Origin: Leucobacter ruminantium | GTDB lineage: Bacteria; Actinomycetota; Actinomycetes; Actinomycetales; Microbacteriaceae | Reading direction: 5' to 3' | Length of the DNA stretch: 64,000 bases | Assembly: GCF_017565705.1 (NCBI RefSeq) | Contig: NZ_JAGDYL010000017.1 | Coordinates: 1-64,000, forward strand | The notes under the pieces: model-generated | The model's input: only the letters and a program-made list of their open reading frames with translations | Database searches by the model: none | Told to the model about the DNA's origin: nothing | In this document: positions 1 to 8,085 of the stretch, piece after piece | How positions within the stretch are numbered: the first letter of the stretch is position 1 | How the letters are laid out: each line of letters starts with the position of its first letter | Program-made: the position numbers and the translations under genes

Positions 1-70
1 TTCTGGCGGGGGGGTCTGGGTTTTCCTCCTGGGGGGGGGGGCCCCCCCCTCGGGGCCCCCCCCCTCTCGG
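1..70. other. G/C homopolymer tract at the window edge
   Basis: The first 70 bases are long runs of G and C (eleven G then eight C, followed by more C runs) unlike anything else in the window. No coding or regulatory signal is visible. The most likely explanation is low-quality sequence at a contig end; a real low-complexity tract cannot be excluded. Confidence 0.6.
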
Positions 71-232
71 ATGCTCCGTCCCCAGACTGTCAGATCTGGA
101 AGGGTTTGCAAGCTTGCTGCACATATGTGCAAGATTGGGGCAAGGAATCCGTACCCGTGGGGCCGCCGCGCCGCTGGGCCGCCGCGCGACCGGGGCAGCA
201 AGCCGGGCGACAGCACGACAGGAGGTGCGAGT

Positions 233-1216
233 ATGGCGATCTCGCCGGAGAGCCGCGCGCAGGCCGCGCTGGGCGCAGCGCAGGCCTACTACCTGCAGCA
301 CCGCACCATGGAGGCGATCGCGCGCGAGATGCGCATCTCGCGCTCCTCGGTCTCGCGCCTACTCAGCTTCGCGCGCGAGAGCGGACTCGTCGAGATCACC
401 CTGCACTCGCCGCAGATCGCCCGCAGCCGACTCGAGGAGGCACTCGCCGACCGCTTCGGCATCTCCGTGCGGGTGGCGCAGGCGCCTGTTCGCGCTTCCG
501 AGGCCGAACGCCTCGAGCGCACCGCGCAGCTCGCGGCCGGTGCGCTCGCCGCGGCCGTGCGCCCCGAGCTGACGATCGGCATCGCCTGGGGTGCGACGCT
601 GTCGGCCCTCGTGCGACACCTGCCGAGCAAACCCACGCACGACACCCACGTCGTGCAGATGAACGGGGCGATGAACCCGCAGACCTCCGGGCTCTCCTAC
701 GCGGGCGAACTGCTCGACCGCTTCGGAGCCGCCTTCCAGGCCTCCCTGCACCAGTTCCCGGTACCCGCCATCTTCGACGATCCGGCGACGAAGCGCGCGA
801 TGTGGCGCGAGCGCTCCGTACGCAGCGTGCTCGACATCCAGGCGCGTGTCGGGCTGTTCGTGTTCGGACTCGGCGCGCCCGGTTCCGATATGCCCTCGCA
901 CGTCTACACGGGCGGCTATCTCGACGGCGACGACGTCGTCGAGCTCGAGCGGGCCGGCGTGGTCGGCGACTGCGCCACCGTCTTCTACCGCGAGGACGGC
1001 ACCGACGACGGCATCGAGCTGAACACGCGCTCGAGCGGGCCGTCGCTCGACGCGATCCGCACGATCCCTCATCGCCTCTGCATCGCATCCGGGCGCTCGA
1101 AGCGTGAGAGCCTGCTCGGCGCGCTCGCGGCGGGGCTCATCACCGAACTCGTGCTCGACGAATCGTTGGCGCGCGAGGTTCTCAGGGGTGCGCCGCGCGC
1201 CCGGTCAGGTGAGTGA
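233..1216 (+). CDS. SorC/DeoR-like sugar-binding transcriptional regulator
   Basis: A DNA-binding regulator expected to sense a phosphorylated sugar. The N-terminal helix-turn-helix is visible at about residues 19-47 (MEAIAREMRISRSSVSRLL), and the effector-binding domain fills the rest, with the family-typical GIAWGATL stretch around residue 120. At 327 aa the length fits the family. ATG 233 is preferred over the in-frame ATG at 71 because AGGAGGT lies just before it and the upstream codons look like noise. dinB follows on the same strand but is functionally unrelated, so the sugar genes it might control would lie left of the window. The specific sugar cannot be read from the sequence. Confidence 0.85.
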   Translation: MAISPESRAQAALGAAQAYYLQHRTMEAIAREMRISRSSVSRLLSFARESGLVEITLHSPQIARSRLEEALADRFGISVRVAQAPVRASEAERLERTAQLAAGALAAAVRPELTIGIAWGATLSALVRHLPSKPTHDTHVVQMNGAMNPQTSGLSYAGELLDRFGAAFQASLHQFPVPAIFDDPATKRAMWRERSVRSVLDIQARVGLFVFGLGAPGSDMPSHVYTGGYLDGDDVVELERAGVVGDCATVFYREDGTDDGIELNTRSSGPSLDAIRTIPHRLCIASGRSKRESLLGALAAGLITELVLDESLAREVLRGAPRARSGE

Positions 1217-1241
1217 CGGAGGTTCGTGGTGCAATGGATGC

Positions 1242-2459
1242 ATGACCGGCCGGCAGCGCGAGACAGCCTCGATCCTGCACGTCGACATGGACTCGTTCTT
1301 CGTGTCCGTCGAACTGCTCGACCGGCCCGAGCTGCGAGGGCTGCCGGTCGCCGCCGCGCACGACACGCCGCGCTCGGTCGTATCGAGCGCCAGCTACGAG
1401 GCGCGCCGCTTCGGAGTGCGCTCGGCCATGCCCGTGGGGCGTGCGAAGCAGCTGTGTCCGCAGCTCGTGCTCGTGCCTCCCACCTTCGAGAAGTACCGGC
1501 GGGCGTCGAAGCAGGTGATGCAGATCTTCGGCGAGTTCACCCCGCTCGTCGAACCGCTGAGCATCGATGAGGCGTTCCTCGACGTCGCCGGTTCGGTGCG
1601 GCTCTTCGGGCCCCCGGCGGAGATCGCGCGGCAGCTGCGCGAGCGGGTGAGGGATCGCACCGGCCTCCCAGCGTCGGTCGGCCTCGCCGGCACGAAATTC
1701 GTCGCGAAGCTCGCCTCGCAGCGCGCGAAGCCCGACGGCGTGCTCGAGATCCCTCCGGAACGCACCCTCGACTTCCTGCACCCGCTGCCGATCGAGGCCA
1801 TGTGGGGCGTCGGCCGCGCCACGGCTCAGGCACTGAAGTCGCGTGCGATCCACACCGTCGCCGAGCTGGCGCGCGAACCGCTGCCGACGCTCGAGCGGAT
1901 CGTGGGCGGCGCCTCGGCGCGACGACTGCACGAACTCGCGAACGGCCGCGACGCCCGGAGCGTCGAGACGACCCGGGTCGAGAAGAGCATCGGCCACGAG
2001 GAGACCTTCGCGCACGACGAAACCGATGCCGTCGTGCTGGAGCGCGAGCTGCTGCGGCTCGCGACCCGCACGGGGGAGCGTCTGCGATCCGCAGGCGCCG
2101 AGGCGCGCACCGTGTCGATTAAGGTGCGCTGGTCGAGCTTCGAGACGGTGACCCGCTCGCGCACCCTCCCCGAGGCGACGAACTCGACCCACCGCATCTA
2201 CCGCACCGCCCGCGAGTTGTTCGCCGGGCTCGGTGCCGCGGGACGACCCGTGCGCCTCATCGGCGTGCGCGCCGAGCAGCTGGTCGCCGAGGGCAGCGAC
2301 ACCGCCGCACTGTGGAGCGACGACGACGGATGGCGCGCCGTCGACCAGGCCGTCGACGAGGTGCGCGGTCGTTTCGGCTCGGCAGGCGTCACCTCGGCGA
2401 GTCTGCTCACGGATCGCGGCCCCGTCGTCGATCCGCGCTCGCTGCAGCCGCCGGTGTGA
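1242..2459 (+). CDS. dinB: DNA polymerase IV (Y-family translesion polymerase)
   Basis: Error-prone polymerase that copies past damaged template bases. The catalytic acidic motifs are present: HVDMDSFF near residue 15 and SIDEAFLD near residue 105. A helix-hairpin-helix region (MWGVGRATAQAL) and a little-finger domain follow. The 405 aa length is normal. ATG 1242 puts the first acidic motif at the expected distance from the N terminus; a GTG slightly upstream is an alternative. It starts 25 bp after the SorC-type regulator. I see no obvious LexA box immediately upstream. Confidence 0.92.
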   Translation: MTGRQRETASILHVDMDSFFVSVELLDRPELRGLPVAAAHDTPRSVVSSASYEARRFGVRSAMPVGRAKQLCPQLVLVPPTFEKYRRASKQVMQIFGEFTPLVEPLSIDEAFLDVAGSVRLFGPPAEIARQLRERVRDRTGLPASVGLAGTKFVAKLASQRAKPDGVLEIPPERTLDFLHPLPIEAMWGVGRATAQALKSRAIHTVAELAREPLPTLERIVGGASARRLHELANGRDARSVETTRVEKSIGHEETFAHDETDAVVLERELLRLATRTGERLRSAGAEARTVSIKVRWSSFETVTRSRTLPEATNSTHRIYRTARELFAGLGAAGRPVRLIGVRAEQLVAEGSDTAALWSDDDGWRAVDQAVDEVRGRFGSAGVTSASLLTDRGPVVDPRSLQPPV

Positions 2460-2560
2460 GCGTGCACCGCCCGACTCGATTCCGGGAGGGATCCGCGGGC
2501 GGGGCGCATCCGCGTTACATTGGCATCGAGCACTCACGATCCCTTTCGGAAGGCGGCGAC

Positions 2561-3556
2561 ATGACGAACCTCGATCGGCACCCGAGCCTCTCGCTGCTCG
2601 GCCCCGGCCGGCCGTGCACGGCCGTCGAGACGCTCGAGCCGCGCGCCGTGCCCCTCGGCGGGCTGCGGGCGATGACGGTGCACCGGACGCTGCCGCAGCG
2701 GCGCAGATCGCTCGTCGGCGCCTGGTGCTTCCTAGACCACTACGGGCCCGACGACGTCTCGCTCACGGGAGGCATGCGCGTGCCGCGGCACCCGCACACC
2801 GGTCTCGCGACCGTGTCGTGGCTGTTCAGCGGTCGCATCGAGCATCTCGATTCGGGAGGCAACGCCGCCACGGTGGTGCCGGGGGAGCTGAACCTCATGA
2901 TCGCCGGGCGCGGCATCACCCATCAGGAGCTCAGCGCTCCCGACACGATATCGCTCCACGGGGTGCAGCTCTGGTATGCGCTGCCCGAGGAGACCCGGTT
3001 CAGCGAGAACCGATTCGAGCACTACGCGCCCGAGCCGGTCCACCTGCCCGGCGTCACCGCGCGGGTGTTCATCGGCGAGCTGCTGGGATCGGTCTCGCCC
3101 GTCGACACCCGCACCCCTCCGCTGCTGGGCGCAGAACTGCACCTGGAGCCGGGGGCGGAGGCCAGGCTCGACGTGCGGCGCGACTTCGAGCACGCGGTGC
3201 TGGCCGAGAGCGCGGAGGTCGCCGTCAACGGCGTTCCCGTCGCGCACCGATCCCTCGCCTACGTGCCCCCTGGCGCGGATGCGCTCGAGATATCGGCGGG
3301 GGAAGCCGGCGCTCGGGTGCTGCTGCTCGGCGGGGTTCCGCTCGGCGAGCGGATCGTGATGTGGTGGAACTTCGTCGGCCGCGACCATGACGAGATCGTC
3401 GAGTACCGCAGCCGTTACCAGGCCGAGCTCGGCTTCGAAGCCGAGCGACCGGAGGATGCAGGCAAGCCGCGCCTGTTCGGCGACTTCCCCGACGGGCAGC
3501 CGGCGGCGCTTCCCGCACCGCCGCTGCCGATCTCGCGGTTGGTGCCCAGGCGGTGA
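2561..3556 (+). CDS. Pirin family protein
   Basis: A bicupin protein; bacterial pirins bind a metal and some act as quercetinases or redox-linked regulators. The N-terminal cupin carries the metal-ligand region HPHTGLATVSW near residue 75, with further conserved His (GRGITHQE) downstream. The 331 aa length is typical. ATG 2561 is preceded by GGAAGGCGGCGAC, a plausible ribosome site. It is a stand-alone gene between dinB and a convergent tRNA gene. The substrate is not predictable. Confidence 0.88.
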   Translation: MTNLDRHPSLSLLGPGRPCTAVETLEPRAVPLGGLRAMTVHRTLPQRRRSLVGAWCFLDHYGPDDVSLTGGMRVPRHPHTGLATVSWLFSGRIEHLDSGGNAATVVPGELNLMIAGRGITHQELSAPDTISLHGVQLWYALPEETRFSENRFEHYAPEPVHLPGVTARVFIGELLGSVSPVDTRTPPLLGAELHLEPGAEARLDVRRDFEHAVLAESAEVAVNGVPVAHRSLAYVPPGADALEISAGEAGARVLLLGGVPLGERIVMWWNFVGRDHDEIVEYRSRYQAELGFEAERPEDAGKPRLFGDFPDGQPAALPAPPLPISRLVPRR

Positions 3557-3576
3557 GTGCGGGCCGGTTCGGCGGC

Positions 3577-3603
3577 GGTTTCGACTCGCTCCGCTCGCCG
3601 GGC
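3577..3603. repeat. Half copy of the TTTCGACTCGC palindromic element
   Basis: GTTTCGACTCGCTCCGCTCG matches one arm of the dispersed inverted-repeat family seen complete near 11.7, 20.5, 25.2 and 32.9 kb. It lies about 20 bp after the pirin stop codon. The partner arm is missing here. Confidence 0.6.
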
Positions 3604-3639
3604 CGGCGGGCGGGCTGATTCGGCCGCCCCGCCACCCGC

Positions 3640-3683
3640 GCAGAAAAAGAACATCGGCCCCGACTCGAGAGTCGGGGCCGATG
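3640..3683 (-). terminator. Rho-independent terminator of tRNA-His
   Basis: A perfect 15-bp inverted repeat (CATCGGCCCCGACTC, 2-nt loop, its complement) at 3652-3683 lies directly downstream of the minus-strand tRNA. On that strand it is followed by TTCTTTTTCTG, giving the hairpin-plus-T-tract signature. Confidence 0.85.
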
Positions 3684-3689
3684 CATCGG

Positions 3690-3763
3690 GGTGGACAACG
3701 GGACTTGAACCCGCGACCACCGGCACCACAAGCCGGTGCTCTACCAACTGAGCTATGCCCACC
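3690..3763 (-). tRNA. tRNA-His (GTG anticodon)
   Basis: The minus strand folds into a full cloverleaf. The acceptor stem is GTGGGCA paired with TGTCCAC, the anticodon stem CCGGC/GCCGG carries loop TTGTGGT with anticodon GTG, and the T-arm is GCGGGTTCAAGTCCCGT. The diagnostic G-1 is encoded at 3763 and faces a C73 discriminator at 3690, as expected for tRNA-His. The 3' CCA is not encoded. Confidence 0.95.
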
Positions 3764-3899
3764 ATGCGACCTCACCGCTCGGGCGAGGCAACCCTACGAT
3801 CATAGCCCATACTCGAGGCGCTTCGCACACTCGCCCGAACCCCGCGCACGCCGCGGGTCTCCCATCCCACTCCACGGCGCTCCCCGCTAGGCTGGACGC

Positions 3900-4247
3900 A
3901 TGCTCGAGATCTCGCACGAGGAGTTCGAGTCGATGGTGTCGGACGGCCTCGATTCGCTGCACGACGACATGCTCGAACAGCTCGACAACGTCATCTTCCT
4001 GGTCGAGGACCGGCCCGACGACGGCAGCGACATCCTCGGCGTCTACGAGGGGTTCTCGCTCGCCGAGCGCAACATCTACGGCTACGGCGAGGAGCCAGAC
4101 CGCATCATCCTGTTCCGCGAGAACCTGCTCGAGCACTGCGCCGACCGCGACGAGCTCGCCGCTGAGATCCGCATCACCCTCGTGCACGAGATCGCCCATT
4201 TCTACGGGATCACCGAGGAGCGCATCCACGAACTCGGGTGGGGCTGA
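3900..4247 (+). CDS. Zincin-like metallopeptidase family protein
   Basis: A small (115 aa) metallopeptidase-like protein found next to clpS-type genes in Actinobacteria. The zinc-binding HExxH motif is present as HEIAH near residue 98. No signal peptide or membrane segment is seen, so it is probably cytoplasmic. A TAGGCT -10 box ends 6 nt before ATG 3900, so the transcript should be leaderless. Its TGA overlaps the clpS start, indicating translational coupling. The substrate is unknown. Confidence 0.85.
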   Translation: MLEISHEEFESMVSDGLDSLHDDMLEQLDNVIFLVEDRPDDGSDILGVYEGFSLAERNIYGYGEEPDRIILFRENLLEHCADRDELAAEIRITLVHEIAHFYGITEERIHELGWG

Positions 4248-4546
4248 TGGTCGCGGTCGAGATCCGGTCCGAGGCGCGCGGCGCCGAGCTGAGCGAGACC
4301 GCCCCCGAGTCGCCGTGGCAGACGGTGGTGTGGGACGACCCCGTGAACCTCATGTCGTACGTCTCCTTCGTGTTCCAGAAGCACTTCGGCTTCACACCCG
4401 AGCGGGCCGAGGAGCTGATGCTGCAGGTGCACCACCGGGGGAGCGCCGTGGTCGCCGAGGGCGGGCGCGAAGCGATGGAGATGCACGTCGAGGCGATGCA
4501 CGACTACGGGCTGTGGGCCACCGTGCGGAAGGCGGGCGACGGATGA
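4247..4546 (+). CDS. clpS: ATP-dependent Clp protease adaptor ClpS
   Basis: Adaptor that binds N-degron substrates and hands them to the Clp AAA+ protease. The conserved core is visible: WQTVVWDDPVNLMSYV near residue 25, then FQKHFGF and the VHHRGSAVV segment that forms the peptide pocket. The 99 aa length is standard. ATG 4247 overlaps the upstream stop codon (TGATG); another in-frame ATG lies three codons upstream at 4238. It overlaps DUF2017 by 4 bp. Confidence 0.94.
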   Translation: MVAVEIRSEARGAELSETAPESPWQTVVWDDPVNLMSYVSFVFQKHFGFTPERAEELMLQVHHRGSAVVAEGGREAMEMHVEAMHDYGLWATVRKAGDG

Positions 4547-5175
4547 TGGTGGTGCAGCCGCCCGAGGGCGGCCTGCGGATGGTGCTGCAGCACGACGAGG
4601 CGGCGATGCTGAATCAGCTCGTGACGCAGCTCGTGCAGCTGCTGCAGAGCCACAGCTCGACCGCGCTCGATCCAGACCCGCTGTTCGCGAGCCTCGAGGT
4701 CGGCGGCTCCGACGCGAAGCCCGAGGACCCCGCGCTCGCCCGGCTCTTCCCCGACGCCTACGAGGGCGACGACGAGTCGGGCCGCTTCCGCCAGGTGACC
4801 GAGCAGGGCATCCTGAACCGCAAGCTGCAGGACGCGCTCGAGGTGACCTCGGCGCTCGGCCTCGGGGGCGATCCCTTCTCGGAGGCCGATGTGGAGGTCG
4901 AACTGCCGTCCGCCGCGCTCCCCGCGTGGGCCCGCACGCTGACGGCGCTGCGGCTCGCGATCGCGGCCCGCATCGGGCTCGAGCACGAGTCGGACCACGC
5001 GCGCCTGGAGGCCGACGAGGAGACACGCGGAACGGTGCTCGTGTTCGACTGGCTCGCCGCGATCCTCGACACGGTGATGCGGGTGCAGCTGGCCGATCTC
5101 GACCGCGAGCGAGCGGAAGGCGAAGGATCCGGAGGGCCCGGCGACGAGCCCGGCCGAGGCGGCGAGGGATCCTGA
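4543..5175 (+). CDS. DUF2017 family protein
   Basis: A 210 aa actinobacterial protein that regularly follows clpS. It is mostly helical in appearance and acidic, with no catalytic motif I can identify. The start ATG 4543 overlaps the clpS stop codon, so it is coupled to clpS translation and may act in the same proteolysis pathway (inference from context). The last codons encode a GEG-type repeat made by the GAGGGATC octamer, and an imperfect copy of this 3' end follows in the intergenic DNA. Confidence 0.85.
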   Translation: MMVVQPPEGGLRMVLQHDEAAMLNQLVTQLVQLLQSHSSTALDPDPLFASLEVGGSDAKPEDPALARLFPDAYEGDDESGRFRQVTEQGILNRKLQDALEVTSALGLGGDPFSEADVEVELPSAALPAWARTLTALRLAIAARIGLEHESDHARLEADEETRGTVLVFDWLAAILDTVMRVQLADLDRERAEGEGSGGPGDEPGRGGEGS

Positions 5176-5236
5176 CGCGCCTGCGCCTCACGTGGCCGCG
5201 GCGACGAGCCGGGCCTAGGGGCGAGGGATCCTAACG
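5135..5236. repeat. Imperfect direct repeat covering the DUF2017 3' end
   Basis: The 3' end of DUF2017 (GGCGACGAGC...GCGAGGGATCCTGACGCG, about 5139-5180) is repeated imperfectly about 60 bp downstream (GGCGACGAGC...GCGAGGGATCCTAACGCG, about 5199-5238). Both copies end in GAGGGATCCT followed by AACGCG or GACGCG. The second copy carries an in-frame TAG-like change and is not coding. Confidence 0.6.
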
Positions 5237-5258
5237 CGACCCTGGCGCGCTGGCGGTG

Positions 5259-5966
5259 TCATCCCACCGCGGCGACGACCGCCTCGATCACCGCCGGATC
5301 GCCGAGCACTCGGAAGTGCCCGGCCGTCTCGACGGGGATGTTCACGGCTCCGGCGAGGTGGGAACCGCTCGGGATGTGCGGGTCGAAGCGCGGGTAGATC
5401 GAGGTGATCCTGCCGTTCACCTCCGGGTGGGCGTCGAGTGCGAGGATGACGGCGTCGTCGGGGCGGAAGGCCCGCATCGCGGGGTGCGGCACGAGCCGCG
5501 CGAGACTCGAACCCGCGAACGGTGTCGCGACCGCCACGAGCCGGTCGATGCGGTCACGCGTGCGGTCCTCTACGCGGCCCCGGGCATCGCCGAGCAGGAG
5601 GTGCTTGCCGATGAGCCCGCCCTTGCTGTGCGCCACGAGCACCGTGCTCCGCAGGTCGAACCGCTCGAGATAGGCCTCGGCGAGCGCCGATGCCTGCGGC
5701 ACCGAGACCGTGTTTCGGCGCAGCTCGGGCAGTGCATGCACGGGGTGGCCGAGCGCGTTCAGGCGCTCGGCGATGCGGCGCATCATGGTCCAGTTCTCGA
5801 GCACGCCGGGCAGCAGGAGCACGGGGGCGAGGTCGCCGTGCGCGAAGCGCGGAGGCAGGCGGGGGAACGCGATGCCCCTGCCGATCTCGCGTAGCGCCCA
5901 CCCGTAGTCGGCTCCGCGGTGCCAGGTGCGGCGCAGTGCGCGCCCCGCTCGATCCCTCGCCCGCAT
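5259..5966 (-). CDS. Alpha/beta hydrolase, lipase-like
   Basis: A 235 aa alpha/beta-fold hydrolase. The oxyanion region PVLLLPGVLENW is near residue 34 and the nucleophile elbow is VAHSKGG (Ser nucleophile) near residue 98. A late GHFRVLG segment could supply the catalytic His. It resembles the lipase/esterase branch, but the substrate is unknown. ATG 5966 is supported by a TATGCT -10 box ending 6 nt upstream (leaderless). It runs convergent to the DUF2017 block. Confidence 0.82.
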   Translation of the reverse strand: MRARDRAGRALRRTWHRGADYGWALREIGRGIAFPRLPPRFAHGDLAPVLLLPGVLENWTMMRRIAERLNALGHPVHALPELRRNTVSVPQASALAEAYLERFDLRSTVLVAHSKGGLIGKHLLLGDARGRVEDRTRDRIDRLVAVATPFAGSSLARLVPHPAMRAFRPDDAVILALDAHPEVNGRITSIYPRFDPHIPSGSHLAGAVNIPVETAGHFRVLGDPAVIEAVVAAVG

Positions 5967-6025
5967 GTCTCGAGCATAGGGCCGGTGCCGAGGGATCGGC
6001 CAGGGCAGGCGCGGGATCGCCGCTG

Positions 6026-6937
6026 CTACGGGGAGCCGCGCCGTGCAGGCAGTGCCAGCACCACGAGCGAGGCGGTGATCGCGGCGACGCCGCACCAGCC
6101 CGACAGCGTCAGGCGCTCTCCGACGATCACGACCGCGAGCACGGCGGCGATCGCCGGTTCTGCGAGTGTCAGGGTCGTGGCCGTGCTCGGTGGAACGCGT
6201 GTGAGGCCATAGCCGAACAGCACGTACCCGAGGAACATGGGTACGACGGCCATATAGACCGCGACCGCGAACGCGCCTGGGCTCGAGATGAGCGGTGCCC
6301 CCGTCGCGACGAGCACCGGGAGCAGCAGCGCGCCGCCGATCCCGAACACCGAACCCATCGCCGAGGCGCGCGAGACGCCGCTCGTGATGAGGCGGTAGGC
6401 CGCCCGGGAGTAGAGGGCGTAGGTGAAACCCGCGACGGTGCCGAGCAGGATGCCGAGCGCGGAGGCGGAACCGGCCCCGGTCGCCTCGGTCGCGCTCAGC
6501 AGGGCGCAGCCGGCGATGCCCAGCGCGGCGGCGAGCAGCCACTGCCCGCTCAGCCTGGTGCCGTCGAGGGTGCGCTCGAGCACCCCGGAGAAGATCGGCG
6601 CCGTACCGAGGGAGACGACCGTGCCGACCGCGACCCCCGCCAGATGCATTGAGCTGTAGAAGGCGAGCGGGTAGACGGCCACCGCGAGGGATCCCGCGGC
6701 GATCACCGCCGGGTGCGATCGCAGCGCCCGTCGCTCGCGGAACAGGGAGCGCGCCGCCACCGCGGCCTGCAGCAGACCGCCGACACCGAGCGCAGCCGCG
6801 CCGATCGCGAGCGGGCCCGCGGAGGGCGCGAACGTGGCCGCGGTGCCGGTGGTGCCCCAGAGTGCGGCGGCGACCAGGATCGCGAGGAAGGGCAGCGCGG
6901 GCCGCGGCAGCTGAGACGTACGGGGCGTCGGCGTCAT
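6026..6937 (-). CDS. EamA/DMT-superfamily transporter
   Basis: An integral membrane exporter of the drug/metabolite transporter superfamily. The 303 aa sequence has about ten hydrophobic segments arranged as two EamA repeats (ALWGTTGTAA near residue 26 in the first, SGWCGVAAITASLVVLAL at the end of the second). Its ATG overlaps the stop codon of the upstream tetR gene by 4 bp, so the two form an operon and this transporter is probably the target that TetR controls. The substrate is unknown. Confidence 0.88.
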   Translation of the reverse strand: MTPTPRTSQLPRPALPFLAILVAAALWGTTGTAATFAPSAGPLAIGAAALGVGGLLQAAVAARSLFRERRALRSHPAVIAAGSLAVAVYPLAFYSSMHLAGVAVGTVVSLGTAPIFSGVLERTLDGTRLSGQWLLAAALGIAGCALLSATEATGAGSASALGILLGTVAGFTYALYSRAAYRLITSGVSRASAMGSVFGIGGALLLPVLVATGAPLISSPGAFAVAVYMAVVPMFLGYVLFGYGLTRVPPSTATTLTLAEPAIAAVLAVVIVGERLTLSGWCGVAAITASLVVLALPARRGSP

Positions 6938-7683
6938 CGAGCCTCGGCTCCGGGGCCGTGCTCGGAGCGCTCGATGTGTTCCTCACCTGCTGCGTGGGCG
7001 CTGCGGGTCGCTCCGTGTTGCGCGTGTGCGGCGTGTTCTGCCGGCTCGGCGTGTTCTGCGTGCACGGTGCATGCCTCGCCCGCCGCGTGCGCCAGCATGT
7101 CGGCGGCGATGGCGCGTGCGCGCAGCAGCCGCTCCTCGTGCTCCTCGAGCCCGGCGCGCGCGACGGCCCCCTCCAGCAGGTAGCTGAGCTGTTCCGCGAG
7201 CGCCGCAGCCGTCGCCCGGGGTGTGCCCTCGCCGAGCGCATCGGAGACGCGGGTGCGCAGGAGCGCCTCGACCTCCTCCTTCTGGCGGCGAACGAGTGCC
7301 CGCGCCGGGTCGCCAGCGGGGAACTCGGCCGCGGCGTTCAGCTGACCGCAGCCGCGGAATCCGTCGCCGATGTCGGGCCGGGCGTGGTCGAGGTAGGCGT
7401 CGAAGACGGCGAGCACCCGTCCCTCGGGCGAGCGGGCGAGCTCGTCGCGCGCTGCGAGCAGGTCGAGCCATTCGGAGTGGCGCTCGGCGAGGTAGACGAG
7501 CACGAGCTCGCCCTTCGACGCGAAATTGTTGTAGAGGCTGGCCTTGGCGACCCCCGCATCGGCGATGATGCGGTCGATCCCGGTCGCGTTGACGCCGTCG
7601 GTGTAGAAGCGGTGGGCCGCCGCGTCGAGCAGGCGCTCGCGCGCGCTCGGCGTGCGGTTTCCGTTTCGTGTGCTCGGTCGCAC
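6934..7683 (-). CDS. TetR family regulator with a His/Ala/Glu-rich tail
   Basis: A one-component repressor. The N-terminal HTH is clear (RLLDAAAHRFYTDGV near residue 15, then VAKASLYNNFASKGEL). The ligand-binding core is followed by an unusual tail of about 50 residues rich in AEHAEPAEHAAHAQH-type repeats, which could bind metal or be disordered. GTG 7683 is chosen because GGAGGAGCCCT precedes it; upstream codons look non-coding. It overlaps the eamA start by 4 bp. A perfect ACAGACCGGTCTGT palindrome 180 bp upstream is the likely operator. Confidence 0.87.
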   Translation of the reverse strand: MRPSTRNGNRTPSARERLLDAAAHRFYTDGVNATGIDRIIADAGVAKASLYNNFASKGELVLVYLAERHSEWLDLLAARDELARSPEGRVLAVFDAYLDHARPDIGDGFRGCGQLNAAAEFPAGDPARALVRRQKEEVEALLRTRVSDALGEGTPRATAAALAEQLSYLLEGAVARAGLEEHEERLLRARAIAADMLAHAAGEACTVHAEHAEPAEHAAHAQHGATRSAHAAGEEHIERSEHGPGAEAR

Positions 7684-7815
7684 AGGGCTCCTCCGATCGT
7701 GTTCCGTGGGTGAGGTGTGGCCGGTGGTGGGTGAGGGGGTATGGGCAGTGCGAGCCTTGACGAGTCCCCGAGGCCCGCCCGCTGATCCCGATCTCAATGC
7801 TGCTGCTGATACCAA

Positions 7816-7857
7816 TGTCGGTGCCGCCGATCCCACTGTCGGTGCCACCGTTCTCAA
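7816..7857. repeat. Two imperfect 21-bp tandem repeats
   Basis: TGTCGGTGCCGCCGATCCCAC at 7816-7836 is followed directly by TGTCGGTGCCACCGTTCTCAA. They lie just inside the TetR palindrome on the tetR leader side. Confidence 0.6.
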
Positions 7858-7862
7858 TATAG

Positions 7863-7876
7863 ACAGACCGGTCTGT
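7863..7876. promoter_or_regulatory. TetR-type operator palindrome
   Basis: ACAGACCGGTCTGT is a perfect 14-bp palindrome with the AGACCGGTCT core common to TetR operators. It lies upstream of the minus-strand tetR-eamA operon and would support autorepression. Confidence 0.75.
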
Positions 7877-8028
7877 TTGGTCAAATGAGGTGAGGTGCCC
7901 TGCATGATCCATGGCTCGGAAGCATGCCGATCTCGACCTTGATGGATCCCCACCGCTCGAATGTTCGAAGAGCGATACGGCGGCTCTATGTGAGTGGTAT
8001 TGGGTGGGGTATCGCTCGCCCCATCTGC

Positions 8029-8075
8029 TTGTGGCCCCTAATTGTCTACAGGTACCATTGGTCTGTAGACGATTA
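8029..8075 (+). promoter_or_regulatory. abiE promoter with AbiEi operator
   Basis: A TTGTGG -35 (8029-8034) and TACCAT -10 (8053-8058) are separated by 18 bp. The -10 is flanked by an inverted repeat: TAATTGTCTACAG (8039-8051) and CTGTAGACGATTA (8063-8075), matching at 12 of 13 positions. Studied AbiEi antitoxins repress their own promoter by binding such inverted repeats, so this is the expected operator. The AGGAGG ribosome site overlaps the right end. Confidence 0.75.
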
Positions 8076-8085
8076 GGAGGTGAAA

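Larger units (their letters stand above)
7684..8085. other. Intergenic region between tetR and abiE
   Basis: This 400-bp stretch holds no convincing gene. It contains the 21-bp tandem repeats at 7816-7857, the TetR operator at 7863-7876 and the abiE promoter/operator at 8029-8075. The part from 7880 to 8030 shows nothing recognisable and is visibly less GC-rich than the flanks. Confidence 0.6.

Noticed and set aside
1182..2537. A 451-codon minus-strand ORF opposite dinB
   Set aside because: Antisense shadow; the plus-strand frame has all Pol IV motifs.
5967..7241. Upstream extension of the alpha/beta hydrolase frame to a 660-codon ORF
   Set aside because: The extension is antisense-like noise across the EamA and TetR genes in a shifted frame; the leaderless promoter at 5973-5978 fixes the start at 5966.
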